Positions 54,084-63,219 of a DNA stretch of 64,000 nucleotides are shown in pieces. Within the stretch, counting starts at the first letter, position 1. Each line of letters starts with the position of its first letter. Source of the DNA: Candidatus Acidiferrales bacterium (lineage in GTDB: Bacteria; Bacteroidota; Ignavibacteria; Kryptoniales; JAKASW01); the NCBI GenBank assembly GCA_035515795.1, contig DATJAY010000027.1:1-64000 (forward strand). The letters are read 5' to 3'. The notes under the pieces are model-generated. The model searched no databases and was not told the DNA's origin. It saw only the letters and a list, made by a program, of their open reading frames with translations. The position numbers and the translations under genes are program-made.

Positions 54084-56285
54084 ATGAAGAGTGCAGCGGT
54101 TATTGCGATTACATTTCTAACGGTAAGTTCACTTCTTGCGCAGGTGCATATAAGAGAGAGCGCAACGATTATACCGGGGCAGGCGAAGAGGGTGCAGATA
54201 TCGGAAAACAAACACAAGATATGCTTTACATTTGTCTGGAACACAGATTGTGAAGGCTGCACGCAGACTGAGATTGGCCGTATACATGTCTACGGTCCAT
54301 GCGGTCTTGATACCACATGTGAAGACACAGATCGCCGTCCGATTATGGTCATAAATCCTGCAAGGGCAGGCGACTACTGGTTTAGCCTCTCGCTATTCAA
54401 GACTACAACAGATTCTTCAATTGGCGAGTGCTCCATCTATCAAGATGACTCACTTATCTATGAAGAGACCAGGTGGTCATGGGCGACAAGGAATGTTGTT
54501 CCCAATGCGTGGAATTATCTCCACCAGGGTTATAATCCGGAAGGCGACACCCTCAAATATTACTCAACTCCTTACTATTCAACATTTCAGCTTCAATTGG
54601 TGCCCACCGGCTTTTCTTACGGTCAGGAGTCAGGCTTCTTCTACGGGGATGAATCCATAGTAAGATTGCAGGGTTCGGATAGCTGCACGAATACTGCGTG
54701 GTCTTTCGATGATCCTGATCCTATAACATTTACTATATTATCCGGCCATCGATACGCTTCGTTCCATACTTTTGGACCCGATGGTGAAGACGTAAAGCTT
54801 GACTCGACCTTTACCACGACCGCGATGGAGATTTGGATGGATCAGTTTTTTCTTGCTGCAGACAGTGTTCGACCGGATTCAGCTGGCGAGTGGGTGGTAG
54901 TCGAAGCAGAGAGCAAAGGGGTGAAAAGCATAGATTCGATACGAATCTTTCCATCACCGGTAGTCGTCGGTCTTGTTCCGTCCGAGATTTCACCGGGTGA
55001 TACTGCGATGATAGTCGTAAAGAATCAGAACCCCGACGGTACGATAACGGATTTCACGCCGGATCAATTCTTTGAAGTCGGGATAGACAGCGGGAACGCA
55101 TATGGAACGATTCTGTCGCAGGGTGATACGGCTCAATACTTCGCGCGAAGACCTCAGCCGTTGCAGTTCATAGCAGTCGACAGCATAAGTGCAGACTCAG
55201 AGATAGTCGGGATTAGAGTGGGCTGGGAGCAGGAGGTACCTTGCTCAACGGTGCCGGGTGTAAAAGAGAATTCCGGGCAAAACAGGAAAGCGGGAGGCAC
55301 AACGGTTGATGCAAATCTAAAGAACACGGCGATCAACCCTCCGGCAAGGAAGGTGAATATATTACCAGTTCACCGCAAGTCGGTCTCCGATGCGCCTAAC
55401 TTTTCATCGGGTTACTATGGTATCGGCTGGGTTGAGATAGAAAAGACTAAGATCACAATCAATATCCCAACACCAAAGCAGGAATGGCCAAATTTGCCAC
55501 CACATTCTGGAGGAAATCCCAATGCAAGGGACGAGAAGAAATTCACGGTCACAGTGACACGTGGAGGCAAACCCTTGCCCAATTATGGTGTAACTACAAC
55601 AGCATCCATGATACTGCCATCCGGGGGACACGCTCATCTAAATCAGCCACCGCAGGCTGAAATGGGAGAACTCGAGGACTATGTGCACCATGTTGATGGG
55701 AACGGAACGATAACGACCTTGACAGACGGTGATGGAAATATCTTTATAGATTTCACAGCGCCGGAATTTAGCGGAAATGTATTGATGACTGCTTCGTCAA
55801 CTACCGAAAATGTAAGTGCACACGATACCATTTCAGTGATGGTCCCGGGTTTTGTTAATTTCAGAGATTTGATATTCCTGCCAAATAGAGCCCGACCTTA
55901 CGCATTCCAACAAACGACTCAAACCGCCATTGACAATCATCCTGACAACAACTGGTGTACACCGGAAGCGGGCGACCAATTCTTCCTTGGAATACTTGAT
56001 TTCTATTTCTTGTCCGGTTCAGCAGATGGCGGCGGAACGTACTTGAGCATTAACGACATGAGCCTGCCGTGGGGCGGGTTGTTCGATGCACTATATTCGA
56101 ATTGGCAACCTCCTCATAGTGCTCACAGGATAGGCCTGAGTATAGACATAAACCCGAATGATGCAAATGATATCCCGTTGACCTTAGATCAGATCCGCCA
56201 ACTTAATTTTTGGATGGCAAAGCACCAATGTTATCGGAACAGCGAAAGACAAATACACTATGGATATTTAAATGGGAGAAACTAA
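54084..56285 (+). CDS. Cassette protein A, copy 2: secreted Ig-like protein with metallopeptidase-like C-terminus
   Basis: This 733-residue protein is taken from the ATG at 54084, which has AAAGGAG about 9 nt upstream; an open frame continues 34 codons further. The signal peptide ends SLLAQ. It is paralogous to gene A copy 1 but diverged in the N-terminal half. The Ig-like segment (SPGDTAMIVVKNQNPDGTI) and the C-terminal block are conserved. His681, Asp688 (HRIGLSIDI) and His725 (IHYGY) keep the LAS-like metal-ligand pattern, as do DNHPDNNWC, LGILDFY and WQPPH. No T9SS tag. Peptidase activity is inferred, not shown. Confidence 0.75.
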   Translation: MKSAAVIAITFLTVSSLLAQVHIRESATIIPGQAKRVQISENKHKICFTFVWNTDCEGCTQTEIGRIHVYGPCGLDTTCEDTDRRPIMVINPARAGDYWFSLSLFKTTTDSSIGECSIYQDDSLIYEETRWSWATRNVVPNAWNYLHQGYNPEGDTLKYYSTPYYSTFQLQLVPTGFSYGQESGFFYGDESIVRLQGSDSCTNTAWSFDDPDPITFTILSGHRYASFHTFGPDGEDVKLDSTFTTTAMEIWMDQFFLAADSVRPDSAGEWVVVEAESKGVKSIDSIRIFPSPVVVGLVPSEISPGDTAMIVVKNQNPDGTITDFTPDQFFEVGIDSGNAYGTILSQGDTAQYFARRPQPLQFIAVDSISADSEIVGIRVGWEQEVPCSTVPGVKENSGQNRKAGGTTVDANLKNTAINPPARKVNILPVHRKSVSDAPNFSSGYYGIGWVEIEKTKITINIPTPKQEWPNLPPHSGGNPNARDEKKFTVTVTRGGKPLPNYGVTTTASMILPSGGHAHLNQPPQAEMGELEDYVHHVDGNGTITTLTDGDGNIFIDFTAPEFSGNVLMTASSTTENVSAHDTISVMVPGFVNFRDLIFLPNRARPYAFQQTTQTAIDNHPDNNWCTPEAGDQFFLGILDFYFLSGSADGGGTYLSINDMSLPWGGLFDALYSNWQPPHSAHRIGLSIDINPNDANDIPLTLDQIRQLNFWMAKHQCYRNSERQIHYGYLNGRN

Positions 56286-56286
56286 G

Positions 56287-57357
56287 ATGAATAAAAAGAA
56301 TTTAGCTATTTTGGTGTTGCTTGCGTGCGGATCGCTATGCTCACAAGGGCAAGAATTACCCCTTCTAAAAGAAGTCCAAGTAAAGTGTGCCGTTTCATTT
56401 CAGCAACAGAATGGAATGTACTACTTTACCTACGATGTACGGAACGATCTCAGCAGCGTTGGAAACATTATCATGTTTAACATTGACATCTCTACGAGCC
56501 AAAACTCGATTCAGTATGATACCAGCGGTTTGCGCTACAGGGACGATGGGTTCACTGAGAAGATCTTTCAAAATGACTACCCAGTGATTAAGGGTAAGAT
56601 CGTTCCTGTTGGATTTCCTTCGATGCCCCTTCATTGGTTCGCGGGAGTTGGAACAGACCTCGCGGCTGGCTTTGGCGGAGATTCTCGCAATTGGATCAAG
56701 CCAGGAAGTGCACTGGGGGGATTTGTCATCATGAGTAAAGGGTTGCCAGGAATACGATCATTCGTGGCAATCCCGGATTATGACCCCACAAAATATTTCC
56801 CCGATCCTGATGAGTACCCGGAATCAGACACCGTGAACATTGATTCCGTAAGGGAGTCACTAAATTATTATGGCAAAACACTCGGCCCCACCGCTCCGCC
56901 ATTAGACTTCTCTGCGTCATCATGGATAGACACCCTCATTTCCTACAAGCACCAATCCGTTACGCTCGGCTGGCTCAAGGAGGACAAAACTCACAAACAG
57001 GATTGCGACGAAATAATGAACGGCAGGGACTGGTATAAGAAAGGTGACTTCGAAAAGTTTGGCAAATGGAATCCGACTAATGACTGGGACTTCGACCGCG
57101 ATTGGAATAATGGAATAGTCGAAGTATTGGATAGAAGATTGGACAGGGCAAAGACAGAACTTTCCAAGCGGGATTCTGTGGGTGCAAGGAGAGATTTGCA
57201 GATATTTGTGATGGAAGTAGAACTGTTGAATAATCTGAGCAAGAAGCTGGAGGATAGAAAACAGGCTCCGATCATGACAAGCGAAGCTTATGCGCTGCTG
57301 AAATATAATGCGGAGTATTTGATAGAGAAGTTACCAGAGGGAAGAGGTAAGAATTAG
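56287..57357 (+). CDS. Cassette protein B, copy 2: secreted protein with FIMAH-like C-terminus
   Basis: About 356 residues from the ATG at 56287, one base after the gene A stop, with GGGAGA upstream; the frame is open five codons earlier. A signal peptide, NLAILVLLACGSLCSQG, is followed by a diverged beta-domain, then the tail from GPTAPPLDF that is almost identical to copy 1 (four differences in about 156 residues). The near-identity extends to synonymous sites, unlike the front half, pointing to gene conversion or recent duplication of the tail. Function unknown. Confidence 0.75.
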   Translation: MNKKNLAILVLLACGSLCSQGQELPLLKEVQVKCAVSFQQQNGMYYFTYDVRNDLSSVGNIIMFNIDISTSQNSIQYDTSGLRYRDDGFTEKIFQNDYPVIKGKIVPVGFPSMPLHWFAGVGTDLAAGFGGDSRNWIKPGSALGGFVIMSKGLPGIRSFVAIPDYDPTKYFPDPDEYPESDTVNIDSVRESLNYYGKTLGPTAPPLDFSASSWIDTLISYKHQSVTLGWLKEDKTHKQDCDEIMNGRDWYKKGDFEKFGKWNPTNDWDFDRDWNNGIVEVLDRRLDRAKTELSKRDSVGARRDLQIFVMEVELLNNLSKKLEDRKQAPIMTSEAYALLKYNAEYLIEKLPEGRGKN

Positions 57358-58100
57358 GAGCCAAAAGAAAGGGAGGAAGAAGTTAGATGAAATGCATTTT
57401 AATCTTTCTATCGCTGATCGTAGGAGGTGCCTTTGCCCAACCGGCAAAGGTTGGCAAAACGGATGCCGTGGGACAGATCCCTCAACAAAGTTCGGGACAG
57501 GTCTGGCAAGTCCCATTCGCCTCATCGGACAACACAATCTCTCTGAGTGTTCAAAACAATTCCGGCACTGAGACGAAGAATGTGTCCGTCGCGTTCAACA
57601 AAATTCCATCATGGCTGAAGTTTAAAGAGAACGCTGCAACCATAAAGAGCATTTCGGCAAATGCTTCTGGGGATGCCGGGTTTACATTCTCTGTTGATAA
57701 GAAAGCTCCTGTTGGAAAGGACACGACCTTGACGGCAACGATAAGTACAACAAATGGTCAGTCATGGACTAAGGAAATAAAGATCTCTGTCGGAGCGCCG
57801 AAAGATTACAAGCTTTACAATAACTTTTCCAATCCATTCAACCCGTCGACAAAAATTGCATTTGAGCTTCCGAAAGCATCGCATGTAGAACTCATCATCT
57901 ATGACGTCGTCGGGAGAGAAGTCACGCAAGCTGCAGACGCAGATTATCCTGCCGGTTATACCGAGCTGACATGGAACGGAACAAACAAAAATGGAACACT
58001 TGTTTCATCCGGAGTTTACTTTTATCGGATAAGCGCTGACAAGTGGAGCAAGGTGAAGAAGATGATGATGGTTAAATAATTCAAAGAGATGTTCAGTAAT
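56884..58100 (+). repeat. Long dispersed direct repeat, copy 2 (3' part of B plus all of C)
   Basis: Partner of 2949-4140. The match begins within the GPTAPPLDF codons of gene B and continues through gene C to about 20 bp past its stop, with one 24-bp insertion. Confidence 0.85.
57387..58079 (+). CDS. Cassette protein C, copy 2: small T9SS type A cargo
   Basis: This 230-residue protein is nearly identical to copy 1 with an eight-residue insertion after the signal peptide (GQIPQQSSGQ region). The T9SS domain is intact except that the first motif reads NFSNPFNPSTK instead of NFPNPFNPSTK, a change next to the conserved core. The C-terminus GVYFYRISADKWSKVKK is unchanged. It is 29 bp after gene B, preceded by GGGAGGAAG. 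The last gene of the second cassette. Confidence 0.85.
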   Translation: MKCILIFLSLIVGGAFAQPAKVGKTDAVGQIPQQSSGQVWQVPFASSDNTISLSVQNNSGTETKNVSVAFNKIPSWLKFKENAATIKSISANASGDAGFTFSVDKKAPVGKDTTLTATISTTNGQSWTKEIKISVGAPKDYKLYNNFSNPFNPSTKIAFELPKASHVELIIYDVVGREVTQAADADYPAGYTELTWNGTNKNGTLVSSGVYFYRISADKWSKVKKMMMVK

Positions 58101-58105
58101 CTCGC

Positions 58106-58119
58106 CGTTATTTAACGGG
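58106..58119. terminator. Small hairpin between convergent genes
   Basis: CCGTTA-TT-TAACGG follows gene C copy 2 by 27 bp, between it and the converging CoA-binding protein gene. The stem is short and no T-run follows, so termination is only possible. Confidence 0.3.
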
Positions 58120-58158
58120 AATGGTATTGAAGTAGATCCGAAGTTAAAGATTCACACT

Positions 58159-58575
58159 TCAAAATGTCGGCGAGAGTCTTCTGTATTCCACCATGATGCA
58201 CCTATTCATAACCACCTTCATACCATCGTCTGTGGCGTATCGGGCGGCATCCTCATTTATAACCCCTAACTGCATCCATAACACTTTCGCATTTGCCTTC
58301 ACCGCATCCCTCGCGACTTCGCCGACGAACTCGCTTCGTCGAAACACATCAACAATATCGACCGGCTTGCCGATGCTTGCCACATACGGGAAACATTTTC
58401 GGTCTAAGACGCTTTGGTAGTTCGGATTTACCGGGATCACATCATACCCCACTTTGATGAGATACTCCATAATCCTGTTGCTGTCGCGATTCGGATCTAT
58501 AGAAGCTCCAACCACGGCAATCGTCTTGGCACTCTTTAAAATATCCCTGAGTTGGTTGTCGTCTCCGTCTGTCAT
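58159..58575 (-). CDS. CoA-binding domain protein (YccU-like)
   Basis: This 138-residue protein corresponds to a stand-alone CoA-binding domain. It has a Rossmann-like start, IAVVGASIDPNRDSNRIMEYL, then VIPVNPNYQSVL, IVDVFRRSEFV and VLWMQLGVINEDA, with NRCIMVEYRRL at the end, all typical of the YccU group. Members bind CoA thioesters; their physiological role is poorly defined. It is 29 bp downstream of gcvPB on the same strand and could be co-transcribed. Confidence 0.88.
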   Translation of the reverse strand: MTDGDDNQLRDILKSAKTIAVVGASIDPNRDSNRIMEYLIKVGYDVIPVNPNYQSVLDRKCFPYVASIGKPVDIVDVFRRSEFVGEVARDAVKANAKVLWMQLGVINEDAARYATDDGMKVVMNRCIMVEYRRLSPTF

Positions 58576-58604
58576 TCAGACTTTAGCACCTTGCAAAAAT
58601 AATT

Positions 58605-60041
58605 TTACTCTTTGAAGCATACGTTAACATTCCGTGCTGCGTAAGCGTCGTCCAACCGACGAACCGGAGTCGTCATCGGCGCATCTCTCAAAGTCTCGGG
58701 AGAAATTCTCGATTCCTGATCGATCATCAGGAGCGCATCTGCAAATGAGTCAAGAGTTTCCTTTGTCTCCGTTTCAGTCGGCTCGATCATCAATGCTTCA
58801 TGGACGATCAAGGGGAAGTAAATCGTCGGCGCATGATAACCGTAATCGAGCAGCCGCTTCGCAACATCCAAGGTCCTGACGCCTCGCGCTTTCTGCGTAT
58901 CGGTCGACAGAACGAATTCATGCATCGGTCTCGCATTGAAGGGAAGTACGAAAGAATTACAGAGCTTGCTGAGCAGGTAATTCGCGTTGATCACGGCGTT
59001 GATGCTGTTGTTTCTGAGCCCATCCGGTCCGTGAGAAAGAATGTAAGTGTAGGCGCGCACAAGCATGCCGAAATTTCCGAAAAACGAGTGAATTTTCCCG
59101 ATGCTGTCCGGCTTGTTGAAATTCAGGGAAAACTTTTCTCCATGTTTCTCGATCAACGGTACCGGAAGGAAATCTTTCAGCTTGTCATTTACAGCCACAG
59201 GGCCGGAACCGGGGCCCCCGCCGCCGTGCGGAGTCGAAAATGTCTTGTGCAAATTTATGTGAACGACGTCGAAACCCATATCGCCGGGCCGGACGAGTCC
59301 CACGATTGCATTTAGATTGGCCCCATCCATATACATTAACCCGCCAACATAGTGTACCATCTTGCTTATCGTCAGAATGTCGGATTCAAAAATCCCGAGA
59401 GTATTCGGATTTGTCAGCATCATGCCGGCTACCTCGTCGTCGAGATTTTTTTTCAGATCTTCGAGGTCAACTCTTCCGTCTCGATTCGACTTAATGCTGA
59501 CCGCTTTGTAGCCGCTGATCGCTACGCTTGCCGGGTTCGTGCCGTGAGCGGAGTCGGGCACCAGAATTTTGCTTCTCACTTCACCTTTTGACTCGTGATA
59601 TTTTCTTATGAGCATGATGCCCGTCAATTCGCCCTGTGCGCCGGCTGCAGGCTGAAGGGAAACTGCGGACATCCCGGCTATTTCACGAAGCATTCCGGAG
59701 AGATTATACATCAACTCCAGCGCACCCTGGACCGCTTCCTCCGGTTCCAAAGGATGAATGTCCGCATTGCCCGGCATCGATGAAGTCTTCTCATTCACCT
59801 TAGGATTGTATTTCATGGTACAGGAGCCGAGCGGATAAAAGCCTTTGTCAATGTGATAATTGAGCGTTGAAAGCCTCACGAAATGGCGGACCACTTCGTT
59901 TTCGCTCACCTCGGGCAAATCCGCAAAATTGGAACGCAAATAAATTTTCGGGACATCCAAATTGAAAGGAACATCGCGCTTGGATAGAGTGTAACCTTTT
60001 CTTCCTTTGTGCGATAGTTCAAATATGAGTTTCTCAGGCAT
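58605..60041 (-). CDS. gcvPB: Glycine dehydrogenase (decarboxylating) subunit 2 GcvPB
   Basis: About 478 residues, from the ATG at 60041; the frame stays open 56 codons upstream, but family members start [10 protein letters not shown]. This is the PLP-binding subunit of the two-subunit glycine decarboxylase (P-protein) of the glycine cleavage system. Matches are [50 protein letters not shown] and the PLP-binding Lys in [18 protein letters not shown]. The gcvPA partner and gcvT/gcvH are not in the window. Confidence 0.94.
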   Translation of the reverse strand: MPEKLIFELSHKGRKGYTLSKRDVPFNLDVPKIYLRSNFADLPEVSENEVVRHFVRLSTLNYHIDKGFYPLGSCTMKYNPKVNEKTSSMPGNADIHPLEPEEAVQGALELMYNLSGMLREIAGMSAVSLQPAAGAQGELTGIMLIRKYHESKGEVRSKILVPDSAHGTNPASVAISGYKAVSIKSNRDGRVDLEDLKKNLDDEVAGMMLTNPNTLGIFESDILTISKMVHYVGGLMYMDGANLNAIVGLVRPGDMGFDVVHINLHKTFSTPHGGGGPGSGPVAVNDKLKDFLPVPLIEKHGEKFSLNFNKPDSIGKIHSFFGNFGMLVRAYTYILSHGPDGLRNNSINAVINANYLLSKLCNSFVLPFNARPMHEFVLSTDTQKARGVRTLDVAKRLLDYGYHAPTIYFPLIVHEALMIEPTETETKETLDSFADALLMIDQESRISPETLRDAPMTTPVRRLDDAYAARNVNVCFKE

Positions 60042-60147
60042 AGACACTCTCTTTTTAAACAAATTAAAATTCAATGTAGAATTAAACAAGAAGTAAGAAG
60101 TCCTGTAAAAATTATCCCGACCAATCATCTTATATGAGGTGTGCGGG

Positions 60148-60164
60148 ATGCCGCAAAGCGGCAT
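60148..60164. other. Hairpin in the gcvPB/lemA divergent region
   Basis: ATGCCGC and GCGGCAT flank AAA, a perfect 7-bp stem in the 275 bp between the divergent gcvPB and lemA genes. CCGCCA/TGGCGG further along may form another stem. It looks like a short palindromic intergenic repeat; no regulatory role is established. Confidence 0.4.
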
Positions 60165-60316
60165 TTGTTTCTCGGAGAGATGAAGTCCGCCACCGGTAGC
60201 CGACAACAACTCGCTGGCGGTTAGCGTACCATCGCGTCACGTGAACAACTGCAGGCAGGACTGATTGCTATTCAAATTGGCCTTATCTAAATTAAACTAA
60301 ACAAAAGGAGTTAACC

Positions 60317-60922
60317 ATGTCGCGCGGAGCGATAATCGTTTTGTCAATCGTAGCTTTTCTCGTCCTTATCTGTCTCAGTATCGCCGGCTGTGGGGTCGCA
60401 AATTATAACAAACTCGTATCTTATGATGAAAACGTCAAGCAATCGTGGGGACAGGTTGAGAATCAGTACCAGCGAAGGTATGACCTGATTCCGAATCTCG
60501 TTGAGACTGTTAAAGGTTATGCGAAACATGAAGAAGAGGTTTTTGAAAAAGTGGCCGAGGCAAGGTCAAGCGTCGGCAAGTTGACGGTCACGCCTGAAAT
60601 CCTGAATGACCCTCAGGCATTCGGAAGGTTCCAGCAGGCTCAGGACGCTTTGAGCTCGGCTCTTACAAGGCTGATGGCTGTGTCGGAGAATTACCCCAAC
60701 CTCAAAGCTGATCAGAATTTCCTGGCTCTGCAGTCTCAACTTGAAGGAACCGAGAATCGCATCGCCGTGGAGAGGCAGCGTTTCAACCAGAGCGTACAGA
60801 GTTACAACACGCTTGTTCGCAGGATGCCATCTGCTATCATCGCTTCACTTTTCGGTTTTCATGAGCGGCCCTATTTTGAGGCGCAACAGGGCGCAAGCAC
60901 TGCTCCGAAGGTGCAATTCTAA
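60317..60922 (+). CDS. lemA: LemA family protein
   Basis: This 201-residue membrane-anchored protein has an N-terminal hydrophobic helix (IIVLSIVAFLVLICLSIAG) followed by the LemA helical bundle: NYNKLVSYDENVKQSWGQVENQYQRRYDLIPNLVETVKGY, abbreviated as QSWGQVENQYQRRYDLIPNL, then TRLMAVSENYPNLKADQNFL and ENRIAVERQRFN. The cellular role of LemA is unclear. It is followed with no gap by a TPM-domain protein gene, a very common LemA-TPM pairing. AGGAG precedes the ATG. Confidence 0.95.
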   Translation: MSRGAIIVLSIVAFLVLICLSIAGCGVANYNKLVSYDENVKQSWGQVENQYQRRYDLIPNLVETVKGYAKHEEEVFEKVAEARSSVGKLTVTPEILNDPQAFGRFQQAQDALSSALTRLMAVSENYPNLKADQNFLALQSQLEGTENRIAVERQRFNQSVQSYNTLVRRMPSAIIASLFGFHERPYFEAQQGASTAPKVQF

Positions 60923-61675
60923 ATGCCGCACTTGAAAACTGTAGCTCCGTTTGCTCTATTCATGTTCCTTGCTCTGCCGTACCATGGTTTTGCACAGGAA
61001 GTCCCTGCACTTAACCAATACGTCACAGATGAAAGCGGCACGCTGGATCAGGAACAAATCAGAACGCTGGAAGCTCGTCTCGAGACTTACGAGGACACTA
61101 CCTCAACCCAGATTGTCGTGCTGATGGTAAAGTCGATCCCGCAGGGGAGTATTGAATCGTACTCGATCGACGTCGTTGAGAAAAACAAGATCGGTCAGAA
61201 AGAAAAAAATAACGGCTTGCTTTTTCTAGTTGATGTCGGAGACCATAAGGTACGGTTCGAAGTTGCATACGGACTGGAGGGAGTCGTAACGGACGCTTAC
61301 TCCAGCTACATCATAAACCAAATAGTGATACCTGAGTTCAGAAACGGAGATTATTACAGCGGGATAGACAAAGGAATCACGGCGCTCGCTGCTTTGATCG
61401 GCGGAACATTTACCGTCGACATAAATCAGCGGACGCGCTCTCGGCCTGCATCTAGATCGATTCCATTCGCGTTTATTGTGATCATTGCGGCAATCTTCAG
61501 ACTGCTGTTTTGGAATAGAAGATTTTACGCCTCCTCCAGAGGAATCAGAAGAAGCGGCGTATTTTTGCCGCCGATAGGAGGATTTGGCGGCTTCCGAGGT
61601 GGTGGGTTCGGCGGCGGCGGCTTCAGCGGCGGTGGAGGTTCATTTGGCGGCGGCGGCGCGAGCGGAAGCTGGTAG
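60923..61675 (+). CDS. TPM domain protein (TLP18.3/Psb32/MOLO-1, YgcG-like)
   Basis: This 250-residue exported protein has a signal peptide ending GFAQE, then a TPM domain: VTDESGTLDQEQIRTLEARL, ETYEDTTSTQIVVLMV, GLLFLVDVGDHKVRFEVAYGLEG and YYSGIDKGITALA. A membrane helix (FAFIVIIAAIFRLLFW) and a Gly-rich tail (GGFGGFRGGGFGGGGFSGGG) follow, as in YgcG proteins. It begins at the base after the lemA stop, so the two are cotranslated and probably act together at the membrane. Confidence 0.92.
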   Translation: MPHLKTVAPFALFMFLALPYHGFAQEVPALNQYVTDESGTLDQEQIRTLEARLETYEDTTSTQIVVLMVKSIPQGSIESYSIDVVEKNKIGQKEKNNGLLFLVDVGDHKVRFEVAYGLEGVVTDAYSSYIINQIVIPEFRNGDYYSGIDKGITALAALIGGTFTVDINQRTRSRPASRSIPFAFIVIIAAIFRLLFWNRRFYASSRGIRRSGVFLPPIGGFGGFRGGGFGGGGFSGGGGSFGGGGASGSW

Positions 61676-61756
61676 AATGGAAGTGGCGGAAAGAAGAACC
61701 ACAAAAGCAAAATGATGTAAACCGTAACCTAAGACTCAAAATTTGAAATCTATTTT

Positions 61757-62776
61757 ATGCTTATTGTAATGGACACAAATGCGACTGACGAGCAAATCAC
61801 TCTAGTCGAGGATAAAATTCGCTCGCTCGGTTGGACGCCGCACGAAATTCCCGGCTCGCTACGAATCGCGATAGGAATTACAGGTAATAACGGCGCTGTC
61901 GATTCGGGTCTGTTTTTAAATTTGCCCGGTGTCGTCGAGTGCATCCCCGTGAGCAAGCCGTATAAACTTGTAAGCAGGGATGTGAAGTCGGAAAACACAG
62001 TGGTACATTTAAAAAATGTTTCCATTGGTATGAAAGAACTTGTCCTCATGGCAGGTCCATGTTCGGTTGAGAGCAGATCTCAGATCAACGAGATTGCAGA
62101 ATTCGTGAAGTCGCAAGGCGTTCAGGTGCTTCGCGGCGGCGCGTATAAGCCGCGGACCTCCCCTTACTCGTTCCAAGGTTTGAAAGAGGAAGGGCTGAAA
62201 TACCTGCGTGAAGCCGCCGACCGATATGGGCTGAGCGTTGTTACCGAAGTGAAGGATACCGAGACTCTTCCTCTGGTCAGCGATTACTCAGACCTGCTTC
62301 AAATCGGCGCCCGCAATATGCACAACTTCTCGCTGCTTGAAGCGGTGGGACGCTTGAAAAAGCCGGTTCTCCTCAAACGCGGACTTGCAGCTACAATAGA
62401 AGAGTGGATGATGGCAGCTGAGTATATTGCATCACAAGGAAACTACGACATCGTTTTATGTGAACGTGGGATCAGAACATTCGAGACTTACACGAGAAAT
62501 ACGCTCGACCTGAACGCGGTCCCGCTCGTCAAGCATCTCTCTCACCTTCCCATCGTTGTCGATCCAAGTCACGGCACGGGAAGCTGGGAGCTGGTTGAAC
62601 CTATGGCACTTGCGGCAGTCGCAGCGGGCGCAGATGGGCTGATGATCGAGGTACATCCTCATCCTGAAAAAGCTCTCTCCGACGGAAGACAGTCGCTTAG
62701 GCCCGAAAAGTTCATAGAGTTGACCGAAAAACTCAGAAAAATTTCCTCGGCATTTAATAAAGATTTTCCCAAATGA
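61757..62776 (+). CDS. aroF: 3-deoxy-7-phosphoheptulonate (DAHP) synthase, AroF/AroG type I-beta
   Basis: This 339-residue enzyme condenses phosphoenolpyruvate and erythrose 4-phosphate, the first step of aromatic amino acid synthesis. The N-terminal 70 residues form a ferredoxin-like regulatory domain ([20 protein letters not shown]). The barrel has [58 protein letters not shown] and [11 protein letters not shown]. This is the Thermotoga/Bacillus-like subfamily. Its stop overlaps the start of the next TPM gene (ATGA). Confidence 0.95.
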   Translation: MLIVMDTNATDEQITLVEDKIRSLGWTPHEIPGSLRIAIGITGNNGAVDSGLFLNLPGVVECIPVSKPYKLVSRDVKSENTVVHLKNVSIGMKELVLMAGPCSVESRSQINEIAEFVKSQGVQVLRGGAYKPRTSPYSFQGLKEEGLKYLREAADRYGLSVVTEVKDTETLPLVSDYSDLLQIGARNMHNFSLLEAVGRLKKPVLLKRGLAATIEEWMMAAEYIASQGNYDIVLCERGIRTFETYTRNTLDLNAVPLVKHLSHLPIVVDPSHGTGSWELVEPMALAAVAAGADGLMIEVHPHPEKALSDGRQSLRPEKFIELTEKLRKISSAFNKDFPK

Positions 62777-63216
62777 AGAAAATCCTGACAAAAGATGAGC
62801 TCCAGAATCTGGCTGAACAGATAGGAGAAATCGAGAAAAAGACCGCCGCAGAAATTCGCGTCGTGGTACACCACAAGAAGCACTGGAGCGAAAGAAAACT
62901 TTCGGCGCGCCAGGTTGCCGAGCGCGAATTTGGAGTACTCAACATGGCGAAGACCAAAAAAGGAACCGGCATCCTGGTATTCATTCTGGTGAGTGAAAGA
63001 CAATTTGAACTTCTGGCCGACCACGGGGTAATCGCCGTGCTTCCGGAGGAGTTTTGGACGAATGCGGCGCAAAAATTGTCCGGACATTTTTCGAGAAATA
63101 ATTTTTATGACGGTTTGAAAGCGGCACTGGCGGAAATCGGGGAAGTGCTCGAAACTAAATTGCCTCCAATAGCCGGGGAGCAAAGCGAGCTCCCGAACGA
63201 TGTCGTAGAGGATTGA
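62773..63216 (+). CDS. Small TPM domain protein
   Basis: This 147-residue protein is a TPM domain without signal peptide or Gly-rich tail: [22 protein letters not shown] at the start, [23 protein letters not shown] in the middle and [16 protein letters not shown] at the end. The order of strands matches the TPM domain of the gene at 60923, so the two are distant paralogues. It overlaps the DAHP synthase stop (ATGA). The role is unknown; short cytoplasmic TPM proteins often accompany LemA systems. Confidence 0.82.
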   Translation: MKKILTKDELQNLAEQIGEIEKKTAAEIRVVVHHKKHWSERKLSARQVAEREFGVLNMAKTKKGTGILVFILVSERQFELLADHGVIAVLPEEFWTNAAQKLSGHFSRNNFYDGLKAALAEIGEVLETKLPPIAGEQSELPNDVVED

Positions 63217-63219
63217 AAG

